A DNA stretch of 64,000 nt from Anas platyrhynchos (taxonomy: Eukaryota; Chordata; Aves; Anseriformes; Anatidae), in NCBI RefSeq assembly GCF_047663525.1, contig NC_092589.1, positions 83,426,001-83,490,000 of the forward strand, in the 5' to 3' direction. Positions 13,392 through 26,094 of the stretch are shown here, piece by piece. The notes beneath the pieces were generated by a model. That model was not told the origin of the DNA. It ran no database searches and worked only from the letters and a program-made list of their open reading frames with translations. Each line of letters opens with the position of its first letter. Position 1 is the first letter of the stretch. The translations under genes and the position numbers were made by a program.

Positions 13392-16300
13392 GTAAGCTGC
13401 TCTCAGTGTTCAGAAATAGGACAATTACGAAGAGTAGTAATTAAACTTGTTTTATAGATGTGGTCATAAATCTCATCATTCTGTTGCATTTATTGATGCT
13501 GAGGTACGAAAATTTAATTAACCAAAATAATTTTGCTGTAAGTATCCTTCCTATTCCTTCTTTAAACGCGGTTTCTCCAGGTCGCAAGTCTCCCAAATGA
13601 CAGTGTCCTCATCTTGATGTGTGTGATCTTAATCCTTGAAACATTAGTAAATAGGAATGTTTCATTTTGTTGTACTTCTGACGTAAAAATGGCAACATAA
13701 CACCAGGAATAGCAAAACAATAACTCCTTATCATATATTTCCTCAGTAGAGGAATATATTTCCTCAGTAGATCCCAGAATATGGGATGTTGGGACTGTAG
13801 CATTCTGTAAAAGAGGCATATTAGGGATATTTTGGGGTGTCTGAGGGTTTGTTTGTTTGTTTGTTTGTTTGTTTGTTTTTTCATTTCCTTTGTATGCTCT
13901 GTGCTAACACATGTAGCACTCTGTTCAGCTCTGGGGCCCCCAGCACAAGAAGGACATTTACCTATTAAAACGAATCCAGAGGAGGGCCACGAAGATGATC
14001 AAGGGGCTGGAGCACCTCGCCTGTGAAGAGAGGCTGAGGGAGCTGGGGCTGTTCAGCCTGGAGAAGAGAAGGCTCTGGGGAGACCTTGTAGCAGCCTGCC
14101 AGTTCCTAAAGGGGCCTACAGGAAAGCTGGGGAGGGACTTGTCAGGGAGTGGAGTGATAGAACAAGGGGGAATGGCTTTAAACTAAAAGATTTAGCTTAG
14201 CTATATGGAAGAAGTTCTTCACTCACAGAGGTGAGGCCCTGGCACAGGCTGCCCAGAGAAGCTGTGGATGCTCCATCCCTGGAGGTGCTCAAGGCCAGGC
14301 TGGATGGGGCTTTGGGCAACCTGGGCTGGTGGGAGGTGTCCCTGCCCATGGATGGGTGGTTGGAAATAGATGATCTTTAAGGTCCCTTCCAACCGAAACT
14401 ATTCTATAATTCTGTGAAATTGATCTCAAGCTTAAAAAAAGACCCTTGCTTTAAGCTCACCTCTATGTAGTAGCAGGTATCAAGATCTTGGTCTCCTCCA
14501 GTTGCACCTGAACCTACTTCCCACCAGGGCCATCAGACTACGGCTTTTCCTTTGCTGGTATTGAGAACTGAGTGCTCAACTTTCAATGATTAGGTTAGGA
14601 GGAGTTCCTCTGCCTGTCATTATTCCTCTCCATCACCAAGTCTCTGTGTTCAACCTTTAGTCTCATAATTTAACATGCAAACACTCTGATAAAAAACATT
14701 TTCACACTTTAAACGATTTAATCTTGTAATAGTGTTGAGCATTTGCCTCCTGCCAATTGGGTTTCTTTAATTAGCCTTGAACTGAATATAGAAAAATGCA
14801 ACCTAAAAAAAATCTTGGGATCAGTAGGCATTTTAAAAATTCTAGATAATAGAGCCTTGTCTGAAGACAAGTGATGTCTGAGAAGCACTAGTTCTTAATC
14901 TTGCTGTTGCTAGCTAACTACCTTTAGCTAGTAGTTTTTTTAGGAAGAGCTAGTGTAGTAGAAATGCAAAAAAAAAAGAGTTGTCAACAAAATTAAATCG
15001 GAAGAATAGAAAAAAAGCAATGCTTGTGCCTTAGCTGGAAAGCCACACTCTAGTTTTACAAATACTGGATGTTGCAGAGTTGAAGGACCCTGAAGAGGAG
15101 AGCTTTTGTTTCTGTGCCCTTCTGTTTTGCACACATCAAACCGCAGAATGCAGCCAGTAATTCCTCTCAATGCTTGCACTTTCCCTTTCTTTTTGAAAAT
15201 GAAAACACAGCTGGCCATCAAATAAAAGTCTTTTCTGTATATTTTTATGGCAGGTTGTCCAGAGTGCAAGCTAGGGGAGAACAGATTCTTTTCCAAACCA
15301 GGAGCACCCATTTACCAGTGCACTGGGTGCTGTTTCTCCCGGGCCTATCCCACTCCAATGAGGTCCAAGAAGACCATGCTTGTTCCAAAGAACATTACAT
15401 CAGAAGCCACGTGCTGTGTAGCAAAGGCTTTCACCAAGGTGAGGATGTAGATGAGACCATTTAAGCTTGTTTTAGATTGCAATTTTTAGCTGAAGTAGTG
15501 AATAGAAATTAATACGTTTTTGCTGAAGAACACTGAACAGCTATTTGAAGGAAACATCCTTAGCATTATATCATCTGTGCTTGGGTTCATGCTTTTTTTC
15601 TAAAGTGTTGGCCAGTACCAAGTCTGATATTCAGCTGGGATGTGGAAACTGGTGCAGCGCCACTGATTTCAGTGAAACTACTGTGACTTATAATGTGTGA
15701 AGGGCTGGTGGTGGATTTGTTGTCCCCTCATTTTTAACTCTCCTGGAGGTGTACCCTGTCCTTAAATGTCATACAGTGTGGATTTTATTTTAATTAGTCA
15801 TTTTCCTTGTTTCTTTCCTGCATAGGCAGGAGTCCTCTGGGAAGGTGGCTGGTCAATACTATCAATTGCATACATGAGAATGAGGGACCCAAACCATCTG
15901 TACTCATTAGGTTAATTGTGATTGTGTTTACTTTTAATAGTATAACCAGGAGGGAACTGTAAACATGTGCAACTACTTTCAGCATCTAACAGTCCCATCT
16001 GGAAGGTTCTGCTAAAGTTGATTGTTTTGGGAGTGATTCAGCTCCAGGTGAAGAAACCTTAAATTTGATGTAATCGATGGTGAGCTAGCTGACAGAAGCT
16101 AAGGTGTCTATCATTGTGGTGATCTGACTCAGGATCAATGAGTGTGTTGACTAGACACTCAGTTCAGTTACCCACTCATAGATCTGGTGCTATTTGAGAT
16201 ACCCCGGGGTACCCAAAACATCTGTGTATGGCTGGCAGACACAGGACCCATAAAAGACCTTCTGGAGTGGCAGCTGGAGGTTTGGTGGGATCCTCTCTCC

Positions 16301-16963
16301 CATCTCAAATGTCAGTCAACCTCTTGGTATGCGTACCTGGACAAAGCCCTGGGTCTCCACTGTCTGCAATGAGAGCTAAATACCTGACTTACCTATACAC
16401 CCCTACAGCTGAACCCATCCTGCCTCATCATCTGAGTAGAGCACAGATCTTTTTCTAGGCCACCAACATTATACCTGCCCTGAAACAGCAAGTAGAATTT
16501 GGTTGAGCTTAAAAATAACTCACAGTGTTTTGTGGTCTCTGTTTTTATATTCTCCATGGGAAGTATTCTAAGGGCAGTTCCTGATTTTTCATAGATTGGT
16601 TACTTGACATTTTTTGAAAGATAGATGCATGAAGAAGTGCCAAATTAAGGACACCAGGCTGCATGTCGCTGCTGAAAACCATCTCATTACGGCTCCGAAA
16701 GCCACTGATGATGCAGCTTCAGCACTGGTGTTCAGAGGCCATTCTAGTTTGTGTGCTCCAAAGAGCCTGCATACTACTTGGGGTTAAGAAAAAGGTTTCA
16801 GAAATCTTTTGCTTGAGAATGTGGTTTTAACTGTGTAGCTAATCCTAATTATTTTTTTACATGTGTGTGTTTTCTTTTTTTTAAGATTACCCTTAAGGAC
16901 AATGTGAAGATAGAGAACCACACGGACTGTCACTGCAGTACCTGCTACTACCATAAATCCTAA
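13292..16963 (+). CDS. CGA: Glycoprotein hormone alpha subunit (common alpha of FSH, LH, TSH), three coding exons
   Basis: CGA encodes the shared alpha chain that pairs non-covalently with FSH, LH or TSH beta chains and is secreted by pituitary gonadotropes and thyrotropes. Joining 13292-13391, 15254-15438 and 16886-16963 gives an intact 120-residue protein, the usual avian length. Residues 1-24 are a signal peptide; the mature 96-residue chain begins FPDGEF. Ten cysteines (35, 38, 56, 59, 60, 87, 88, 110, 112, 115) form the cystine-knot pattern, including [13 protein letters not shown] and the C-terminal CYYHKS. N-glycosylation sequons are N80 (NIT) and N106 (NHT). The start ATG has A at -3 and G at +4. 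All splice sites are GT-AG, with intron 2 in phase 1 and intron 3 in phase 0. I see no damaging change. HTR1E lies about 30 kb downstream in convergent orientation. Confidence 0.98.
13847..13881 (+). repeat. (GTTT)n microsatellite
   Basis: About eight uninterrupted GTTT units followed by a short T run, in CGA intron 2, about 30 bases upstream of the CR1 insertion. Confidence 0.95.
13911..14417 (+). mobile_element. CR1 LINE fragment, 5'-truncated, sense
   Basis: The sequence follows the avian CR1 3' region: a GGGCCACGAAGATGATC block, GAAGAGAGGCTGAGGGAGCT, CTGGAGAAGAGAAGGCT and GGCTGCCCAGAGAAGCTGTGG. It ends with CCCTTCCAACCGAAACTATTC and a degenerate ATTCTATAATTCTGTG terminus, so the 3' end is intact and the 5' end is lost, as is typical for CR1. 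It lies in CGA intron 2 in the gene's orientation and carries no functional frame. The subfamily cannot be assigned by eye. Confidence 0.95.
15254..15438 (+). CDS. CGA: CGA exon 3 (cystine-knot core)
   Basis: This exon codes for residues 34 (completed) to 95, including seven of the ten cysteines and the N80 glycosylation site. The acceptor is TTATGGCAG (ends 15253) and the donor is AAG|GTGAGG. Its coding frame is uninterrupted. Confidence 0.98.
15439..16885 (+). other. CGA: CGA intron 3
   Basis: A 1.45-kb phase-0 intron, ending in a T-rich tract and TTTTTTTTAAG. I recognise no gene or repeat in it. Confidence 0.95.
16886..16963 (+). CDS. CGA: CGA exon 4 coding part (C-terminus)
   Basis: This exon codes for residues 96-120 and the TAA stop at 16961-16963. 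It contains three cysteines, the N106 sequon and the YYHKS tail that contacts the receptor in family members. The 3' UTR follows directly. Confidence 0.98.
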   Translation: MTLKDNVKIENHTDCHCSTCYYHKS

Positions 16964-17235
16964 AGCCTGTCCCTTTGTTAATGATCAAGGACAACGGTGA
17001 ATGGAATATTTGTTTTTCAGCTTTTATAGCACTGCTGTGTAAAGTCTTATGTTTTCTGGTCAAGACACTGAGTAGGCCCTCGAATAAGATGGATGGCTGT
17101 TTTATTTCCTCTTTGCTTCTTCATGCATTTAAGTAAGTTTAACTATTTCTATTAGGGATAAAATATGGCACTTGCATGACAACCAAAGGCTCAATTTATT
17201 TTTAAAATAAACTGTCAGTTAAATTATCAATGTTT
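16964..17235 (+). other. CGA: CGA 3' UTR and polyadenylation signal
   Basis: AATAAA at 17206-17211 lies 243 bases after the stop codon, so cleavage is expected near 17225-17235. This is the first canonical signal after the stop. The cleavage point is inferred. Confidence 0.85.
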
Positions 17236-20200
17236 CTTGAGGAAAAATGATGATTTAATAGCTTAAAACAAACAAAAAAAATGCTGGAGATAACTTCTAG
17301 ATTTTTTTTTGAGGGGGGAATGAGGGAAGGAAGGAGGAAGAGAGGGATGGAATAGTGGGCGGAAAAAGAAACAGTAATTTCCCCTTATTCATTTAGTGAT
17401 GTTTGGATTTTTTTGGAAGACTCAACATTTTGTTTTTGCTGGATCTCTGTTGTTTTTTTATTCTTTACCTTGTGGGTAGAAAGCTTAACAGTAGCTCATC
17501 TGCGTATCTTGCCCCGTCTTTCTGTGCCATCCTTGATTTTTCTTTGAATGAATCTCCTCCCGTATAGATAAATAGGTGCAGAATGATATGTTAGAAAGAA
17601 CCGTGCAGTTTGGTTTAGCAATGGTGGAAGAGAGGCATAGTGCAACTGTATTAGCTATTTAATGTGTGGCTGAGCAGCATGGAATTGGGCTTTAGTAATT
17701 CCCAAATGCAATGTGTCAGACTGAGATATACAAATAGGAAGGCAAGAGGCTGTGTTAGGTCAGAAGTGGACCACAGAATATGTATTCAGAACACACGACC
17801 TTAAAATTGTAGACAGGGATTTTAGAGATAGCATTTGTTCAGTTGCAATGGGTTGGAGCAGGGCCTCTGCTTGTGAGTCTGGTGCCTGCCCATAGGAACT
17901 GAAGTAAATTAATTCCACTCCCTTAGCCCAAATATCTGGGATGCGAACATCAGTCCTACAGTGATTGCTGGATGCAAGGATTTAAATATGCTTTCTGAAA
18001 AAGCCTCAGATGTATTTGCGGGGTATTTCACTGCAGCAGGTGCTGCGAGGGTAGCAGTAAGGATTAAGGATCCATCGCAGAGTTTCTGACGGAGAAAGGG
18101 GAGGCTGCCTTGGGGTGAGGCTGTGAGGGTGGCTGCTCAGTCCGGGGGCATGGTCATGGCTGATGTCTGCTGCAGTCCTGAGTGACTGCAGTGCTTTAGA
18201 TAGACCTCTGGGGCTGAGCTGTGATGGGGCCCTGGAGCAGGACTGGCAGAATCTAATGATGGTTTAAATCCACAGTACACCCACCCTTCTGTCTACCAGA
18301 GTGTAAATTCACTGCTGTTTTCTAATACAATCACAGGGCTTTGTGGCGAAGACTTCTCATAGATAGAGGAGATCAGATTCTCAAAGGTAAATTATTTAGC
18401 ATATGTCCAGTAAATCCTATCAGCCTGATCCCCATGCTTTACCCCTTCTGATTCAGTCTCACCCCCAGAACCACCAGTTTGATCCAGTCCCATGTCTTAG
18501 CACAGAATCAGCTGTACTGAGCTGTTCTTGGGAGCTGTTTTGCCTAACTTGCTCTTGAGCAAACTTCCAGTGGTTAGTCCTGAAACTGCCAAAGAAACTG
18601 ACCCTGTTGCTTCACAGTTGTTGCTATGCCAGAAAATATCCCTCTCCAGGAAAGTTTTTTGTATTTGTTAATGTTTTATCTATGACTTGTTTGCTTCAAT
18701 ATTACTTTTGGTCAAAGGGGAGGCAGTCCAGTAGGGTGGTCTTTAGGACGAGTTTAGTAACATCAGCAGAATAAGTTTTCATACAGAGAAGTCTAATTTC
18801 TCATTCTGGATCATCGCTCAAGACATTACAGGAATACATGTCAAGCAGCTGCTAAAGCTGACTCACAATTCCAACCTGTTGTGCGATTTTATTAAATGTG
18901 ATTGATGCAGATACTTCTGCAGGGGAGCCAGGTCCCGCCTGGGATTTCCAGGCAACGAGAGAGGAGTCATCTGAAGCTGCAAGCCAACTGCCTTTGGGAA
19001 TGGTATTGCTTTCTCTCATAACTTTGACAGGAGTGAGATGGAGAGCAGGGAGATGCGTTCTCTGAAGTCATGGTGGAGATGTGACTTTTTGCCCTGCCAA
19101 ACTTCTCCTTGGACAGCCTCTTGCTCAAGTGAGCTCCTCTGGCAGCATCTTTTACTTGCTTGTCTATCCATTCCTGTGCTGTCCACGATAGCAGGTTGGT
19201 GATGCGATAAATTTCTGCTTGCATGTTCTGGAAAAAAAAAAAAGTTCACATTTTTCATTGTAAAACCATAGAAATATTCAGAAACAGCAACAAATTAGAG
19301 TGAGACCCATGCTTTAGAGAAGACATGGGATGGTGTAGCCCCGAGACGATGGTGCAGCCCTGTGTCATTCTAGGATGCCTGCTCTATTTTTCACTCTCGG
19401 CAGCCTTTCTCTCCTGCTTGTACAAAAACTGCTTACTCCTGAACTTCTCAACTCACGGGTCCCTCTCCCCCCTACAGGGACCTCATGCATCAAGGGCTGG
19501 CCAAGTGTTTATTGTGGGGGCGCGTGGAATGTGCGCGCATCCACTTCATTATCTGGTTAAAGCCCTGCAGTTTGAAAGAAACCCCGCATAACAAGGAGGG
19601 TGATAAATTAAACATGCAGATACACAACCCTAACAGCAGGTGATAACGGAGACAATAACAGAGACCAGACCTCTTTCAGCCACTGCCTGATGGACCATTG
19701 CCTCTGCCGTGGAGGGGGTGGTGGTGGTGGTGGAGGGAACAAGCCTGACCTGAGCATGGGAGATATCTGAGGGAGGCTTGCCAGCGAAAAGCTGTCTATG
19801 GGGTGTCAGGAAGGGCAAAATTTATTGTGGAGAGGTGGGGGTGTTACGAGTCATAAGAAAGCTCATGTGGCTGACTGTAATAGAGAACAAGTGGTTGAGA
19901 AGCTGCTTGGGACGTGAGCAGGGCTATAGGCTGGAAGGCAGTCTAGGCTCATGCATGTAGAGATTAAATACCAGATTTCCAGGAGGAATGGAAAAGAAAA
20001 GTATAATACAGCTTCCTCACATTAGAAGATGGCTGGGGCAGAGGCTAGATCACTCATATATATTCAGGAGGGCGCGGAGAGACAACATCACAAGATCAGA
20101 AGAGAGACTAATCTCTTGTTTACGCCAGTAGCCAAAGTGCATTTCTGTATTTCAGGCACAGGGTGTTTGAGGATGGAGATAAAATGAAGTCCTTGTCAGT

Positions 20201-21449
20201 GTGGTTTATAAGTAGCAATAAATCAGTCAGGCTAATACTGCAGATTAAAAATGCTGGAGATCAAACTGGCTGAAGATATAAATGATACATTTTTACTGTC
20301 ACAGTGACCTACATAAACCTACATCACCATCGCCCTAATAACAAATTCATTCAGTGCAGAGAGAAGCAAGCCAGCCAAGCTATTTCCTGAGGGTTTGTGC
20401 CCAGCCTCACTGAAGACCCATTTTGCCATGTCCTCAGCACACCTGCCTCCCTGCAGAGGTCTGAGGTATTTACCTAATGCCGAAAAATGCTCAAAACTGA
20501 GCAAAGGGTTTCACAATTACTGAGAAGCAGATGTGCGGATGGACAGACAGCGTGAGTGCCTCCATGCTGTAAGGTACTGGGCGAAAAATCCTCCCAGTGA
20601 TTCAGAGAGATTGCAATTTCCAGTCCCCAGCTGGCAAGATCAGGAAGGGTGAGCTCTCAGTAGGAAGATAAAGCTCTCGAGCTGTAGGGATTTTAATGAA
20701 ATGAAATTTCTGACAGACGTTCTTACTCTTAGGAAGTCTGAGAAGCTGCAAATTAGCAGTAGCCTTCCATTCCTCATCCTGTCACCCTGTCTAAACAATG
20801 ATTTGAAACAGTGGAGAGGGGGAAAGAGAAGCTTATCCCAGGACCTGTGCTGGCTAAGTACAGACTACAAGCTGGGTGAAAGAAGGCTGCTCTTTCTAGT
20901 TTGGAAGAGAGCTGAATATATTTGTATATAGCAGGAGCCTCCTGCAGTGGGGAGAAGGCTGTTTGGCTACGTCATAGAGCATCACCGTGAAGAAAGAGAG
21001 ATTTGAAAATAACTTTAGTGAATGTGTAAACACATGTGAGCAGTAAATGTCACAGTCACTGTCTTGCCAGACCATTCAGGGTGTTGAGGTATGATAGAAA
21101 CCAGTATTCAACAAGGGTAACAGAAAAAGCCAGCAAATTTGCTTTGTGAGAGGGCTTCAGCTCACTGCAGTTTCTTGGGAATTTGTTTTTTATTTATTTG
21201 GTAATTTGTTCCTGAAAACATCTTTCTCCACAGTTTGATTTTTCTAAAAGCATGAGAAATGCCTTTCAGGTCAACGCTTTCATCCGTCAAGCCCAAGGAC
21301 TCTGTTTCTGACTCTGGCCATATCAGATGCCGCTAAAGGGCACACATGAGGCTGGCCACTTCTTGCAGGCAGTTCCCCTTGTGTCACCCCCAGTGTCCAC
21401 ATTTGTCTGATGGGGGTATTAGAGGGTATTTCTCTTCCTTGTCCTTTTT
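17236..21449. other. Intergenic, nothing recognised
   Basis: Downstream of CGA I see no exon with family similarity, RNA gene or clear young repeat. Minor features are a GGT-rich stretch around 19705-19732 and purine-rich sequence around 17310-17345. Open frames are short and overlapping. Confidence 0.6.
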
Positions 21450-22340
21450 GTAGCTACCTGTGGACTTCTTTTCTATGAATTTATCTAGTCCTGTTTGAAG
21501 CTGCTGCTATTATCTACCTCCATAACCTCCTGTCACAAGTTACAGAATTGTAAAAAGCAAAACAAAACAGAAACACACTTTAATCTGTTCTAAACTATCT
21601 CCAAATGTTGCCTTCATGATTTTGTAATCCTCAAAAGTCTCTTTGCTTAGCGTTTTCCTCTCCACGACAGAGAGCCCAACATTTCTAGGTTCTCCACTGT
21701 CAGGCAGCTGCTTGATCATTTTGGTTGTTTTTCTCTGTACCTGTTTTAACTTTCTTGCATCCTTGCTCAGGTGCAGAGAGCAGAGCATGAACTGTGCTGG
21801 AGTGTGGTTAATCCAAAGTTATAAGTAGCAGCAAAACAATGCACTCAGACCTGTTCTTGGGACTGTTTTTCTTGATATTGTTTTGGCTTTTATTGATGAC
21901 CAGGGACCTGTTAACGATGTCTTTTAAGATCTTTTTCTTTTTTGACATACCGCTGCTAGTTTTGGATCCAGCATCACATAGTTGTGGCCTTGATTATTTT
22001 TCCCTGCTTGCATTACCTTACATTTGTCTCCTCCCAAGCTAATCTGCCGTATGGTTGCCCATTTAGTTGTGTGTGGTCTTTCTGGAGTTCTTCATCAGCA
22101 TGACATTTGGCTGCCTGAAAGACTTGAGTATAATCTGGAAATTTCACTCTGGGTTTTCTTCACCAGATCTCTTGCGAATACGTTGAACAAAAGTGGTTCC
22201 AGCATTTTACTTGAAGAGTGAAAAGCCATGTTAAGCCCTATCCATCATTTTCCATCCTTTAGCCAGCTCTCACATCATAAGAGAAGCCTTTCTTCCAACC
22301 CTGTGGCAACCTAAGTTTCTTTAACAATGCTCTTCCAGCA
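21450..22340 (-). mobile_element. Ancient CR1/L3-like LINE remnant, antisense
   Basis: Read as the complement, this looks like the reverse-transcriptase 3' half of an old CR1/L3-class LINE. On the + strand it shows the familiar antisense phrases: TTACCTTACATTTGTC, then CTAATCTGCCGTATGGTTGCCCA, GTATAATCTGGAAATTTC, ATACGTTGAACAAAAGTGGTTCCAG and TTTAGCCAGCTCTCACATC. It is heavily diverged, has no open frame, and its edges are approximate. The class call rests on memory of such elements in sauropsid genomes. Confidence 0.7.
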
Positions 22341-24692
22341 TTATTTTGGCATGTCTCCATTCTCTGTGTTGTTATGACTAAAACACCCTAAATCTTAGCA
22401 TCCAGATCAAGCTGCCTCGAAGTGCTACTTGATACAGACCGAACAGCTGCCTTTACTCTGCCACTGGGTTTGGGGTCAGGTTTGCTCGCAGTGGAGCCTG
22501 TTTTTCTTTCCTGAAAAATCGGTGTGGGTATGTTCTCCTGGACCAATCCTAGCTGTAATTAGGCTCAGGGAAAGCAGGATCCAAGTTTCCTGGCTGCATC
22601 TCCACTTCCAGCACCTCTGCATGGAGCGAGCCCAGAGAAGAATGGGGCCAGAAACAAAACCACTGCTCTGACCACAGCTCCTGTCCCTGCTTCTCCTCCT
22701 TCCAGAAATGATTATAGTAATACTGTTACTGTTAATTACTGTTAGCCTGTATCAACACAAGAACTTCCACCACACAGTCACAGCTAACTAGTGCTGAAAG
22801 AGGAAGAGCCAGTATGCTCTTTTTCTTTTTTATTCTTCTTTCTTTTCCATTTTTTTTCCCCTTTTGCTGTTCTCCACCCATCTTTTCTACAGTGATACTT
22901 TGGTGAGTGCAGAGGCCCATCAGCTCTCATCCTCAGCAGACAAGGCTCGAGGTTGTTCTTCCTTGTTCTCACTCCTTTACAAGAGTGTACAGTCAGTAAT
23001 TTGCCAAGTGAGATAAGGCCAGGCGAGGGAATGAAGGGAGAATTATTATTTTTTTTTTCCCTGAAAGTTTTTGCGTTAGCTTGATTTGGAATAGTTATGT
23101 TTTAACATGTGTTTGTCATTTCAGTTGTTTTATATCTTTATCCTAAGCGGTTCATAATGTTCTTTTCATGCAAATATCCTCCCAGAGGAGGATATAACAA
23201 CAAAGCAATTCCAAAAAGTCACCAAATAAATTAAAGTGCAAAACATTGGACCGTGTATTTTTTGAAAAGACATAAAGGGAGCTTAGGAGCCCGGGGGAAG
23301 GGGTTCCAGCTGACAGGGCCTCACAGTGGAGGGCTGGAGGTGGGCGTCTGAAACTGCTCTAATTTAACGTTTAAAAGAAATGCGTAATTGCATGGCCATT
23401 AGTAACATTTGCAGCTATGAATGCAAAGATAATAGCAGGCATAAACAAATCCAGCACTTTAAGAAGGAAGTTGGCCCTGTAGGCATTAGCGACAATGTTT
23501 TTCTTTGTGCGTTTTTTGGTCAGCCCAAATGCTATTTCATGGCCATTTTTCTTTATTTTGCCATTTACTTATATATTTATTTACCTTTCCTTGGAGATAT
23601 TATCCATTCCTGGGGCGATGATACAGCGGTTCCTAGTGATACAGGGTTCCTAACAAGGATCTTTTCTAGTTTCTTAGTCTTACTGAATATTTTCTGTCCC
23701 AAACAGAGCAGAAAACACGATCTTACTCTGGATATATTGTCAGGTATCGGGAAGCAAAAGGAGGCTGGAAAAAAAGCTGAGTGCTCACAATAATAAGGTA
23801 GCCTGTGGAGACAATGTTAAGCTTTATCATGATGACTGGCCTTTCTGGTTCTTGGGGTTGTCTCCTCAACCTTGGGCACCATCAGCCTGTTGGATATTTG
23901 TTGGTGTCATGAGTCTAATAGATTTCTGTGAAGGGCTTGGAAACAGGAAAGGTGGTGATGTTATGGGTCGGCCCATGGTTGTGTTGTGGATCAGCTCAGG
24001 AAGGAGTTGGTGCTCCTGACTTTTGGACTGGGTTTTTGGTGCTGCAAGTAGAAGCTGATGACCATGGGACAACATTTCTCAGTAGCTGACATGACGCACT
24101 ATGTCCGTGTAGCCATAAACTCAGCACAGGTAATAACAAAGCTTTTTTCCTTTTGGGCTGCTTGATTACGGAGTGGCTAAGGGGCGAAGGAAACACCAGG
24201 AGTCTTAAATGAGGAATGTGCTAAACTATAACACCTTTCTTTGTTGTATACATAATGTCTGTTGGGAAATGATCGTATATTTGGACTGTGCATTGTAGAT
24301 TCTAAAACCCAATCTGCAGTCATTGTTTTGATACTTATAGATGAAACTCTGCCCTTGATATTTCCCATTTCTTCTGTTTTATATTACACTGTAGTATAAA
24401 ATATCAAGTAAAATTGTTACTGTTTTCTTCCAGTAAATAAGCGTGTTTTTCTGCTTTTGCTATTTTAAAACATCATTTCAATGAGCTGGGCAAAAAACCT
24501 TGTGCGTGGTAGATTGTAGCTTAAGGCTAGAAACCACAGCACCCGCTTCTACCTCTTCAGGTGACACAAAACTGGCCTTAAGGGACAGGTTTGGACAAGT
24601 TCTGTATCTGATAGAGTCCTCTTATCAGATGGTGTAAAATCCCCAAAGATTGCACCCTGAAGACATTTCCCTACCCTTAAGCCCTGTTGTGG

Positions 24693-24726
<34 letters not shown>

Positions 24727-25509
24727 AAGGGTGGAAGAACAAGATAGTACGTGCAGGACTGTTGTAACTCCATCATCTTCTTTTTAGACATCATAATCTG
24801 TATCAGAGAGGTCACTACTTGTGATCGTGTATCAAAGACCAACATGACCCCCTCCAGAAAACCAGCAACCAGGCACCCCTGAAAGCTGTGCATTGCTGGG
24901 CTTTGAGATAGCATCAGCGTGTTGTGAGGGGAGCATGCTATGCACTATTGGGGATGTTCTCTGAGCAAAGGACACGTCCAGGGACATGAGTATGGATAGA
25001 TAGGTAAGTAGACAGATGGATGGATGGATGAACTGCCTGATCACACATTTACTGCAGTACAAATATGAAGCCCCATCAACTGTACACCTCTCCTTGTTAT
25101 AAAGTGCCCTATATTACAACTGAAGAAGATCCCATTTTAACTTATTTATCATCCATTCCCCCTTTTTATCCTGAGGCAGCTATCCCCTGGGCCATGACAA
25201 GGCAGATTTGCAGAAATTAAAGTGGAAACTGAAGTTCATAGTTAGGCTCTTTAACAAAGATGACAGACTTGGCAGAGACACTGTTTTCCTAGAACACCAC
25301 GGCTTTCCCTGGTGAGACTTCATTGCTGCGACCCTGTCTTTACACCACAGAAGCTGTGACTGTCACCTCTCCTCATTCAAGCCTTTCTTTGTACTAACAG
25401 AGGTGCAAAATATCCTCTTATTTAACAGGCTTTAATTTGAGGAAACTCAGCAAACACTCCTTGCCTGTGGTTAGTATGTAGTTTGCCGTGCTCTTTCAGA
25501 CGTAAAGTC
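22341..25509. other. Intergenic with simple repeats
   Basis: No gene recognised. It contains a run of 30 A at 24693-24722 and a GATA/GATG-rich patch at about 24991-25031. The 137-codon frame at 23380-23793 has no family resemblance I can see and is probably chance. Confidence 0.6.
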
Positions 25510-26094
25510 TTGGCGACCCGTGGTGTTCCCTCGGGCTCAGTCTTGGGGCCAGTTTTGTTTAGCATTTTTATCAACGATCTTGATGAGGGGATTGAGTGCA
25601 CCCTCAGAAAGTTTTCAGGAGATACCAGGTTAGGCAGGACTGCCCATCTGCCTTGAGGGTAGGAGGGCTCTGCAGAGGGATCTGGATAGAAGGACATTTT
25701 GGTGCTTGAGTGTGTGCAGAGGAGCAACAAAACTGGTGAAGCAACTAGAAAACAAGAGTTATGAGGAGCGTCTGAGGGCATTGGGGTTGCTTAGTCTGGA
25801 GAAGAGGAGGCTGAGAGGAGACCTCATTGCTCTCTATGACTACCTGAAAGGAAATTGTAACAAGGAGGGTGTCAGTCTCTATTCTCAGGTGACAAGTGAC
25901 AGGATGCAAGGCAACAATGGCCTGAAGTGGCACCATAGGAGGTCTAGACTGGATATCAGGAAGAATTTCCTCAGGGATAGGGTGGCCAAGCATTGCAACA
26001 GGCTGCCCGGGGAGGTGGTGGGGTTCCCATGCCTGGAGGTATTTCAGAGATTTGTGGCTGTGGCACTAAGGGACATGGGTTAGTGATGGATCTA
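25510..26094 (+). mobile_element. CR1 LINE fragment, sense, internally deleted and lacking its 3' end
   Basis: The first part (25510-25640) matches the CR1 reverse-transcriptase end: GGCTCAGTCTTGGGGCCAG, then a stretch coding roughly [16 protein letters not shown]. The sequence then jumps near 25690 to the late 3' region (GAGGAGCGTCTGAGG, CTGGAGAAGAGGAGGCTGAG, AGGAAGAATTTCCTCAGGGA, GGCTGCCCGGGGAGGTGGT). An internal block of a few hundred bases normally between these parts is missing. It stops at GGTTAGTGATGG without the terminal ATTCTATG repeats. The 125-codon open frame at 25706-26083 is repeat-derived. Confidence 0.92.

Larger units (their letters stand above)
13392..15253 (+). other. CGA: CGA intron 2
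   Basis: A 1.86-kb phase-1 intron. It contains a GTTT microsatellite (13847-13881) followed by a sense-oriented CR1 fragment (13911-14417). The rest shows nothing recognisable. Confidence 0.95.

Noticed and set aside
15114..15464. 116-codon + strand frame overlapping CGA exon 3
   Set aside because: It is in a different frame from the exon 3 coding sequence and reads through the splice sites; the cystine-knot frame is the real one.
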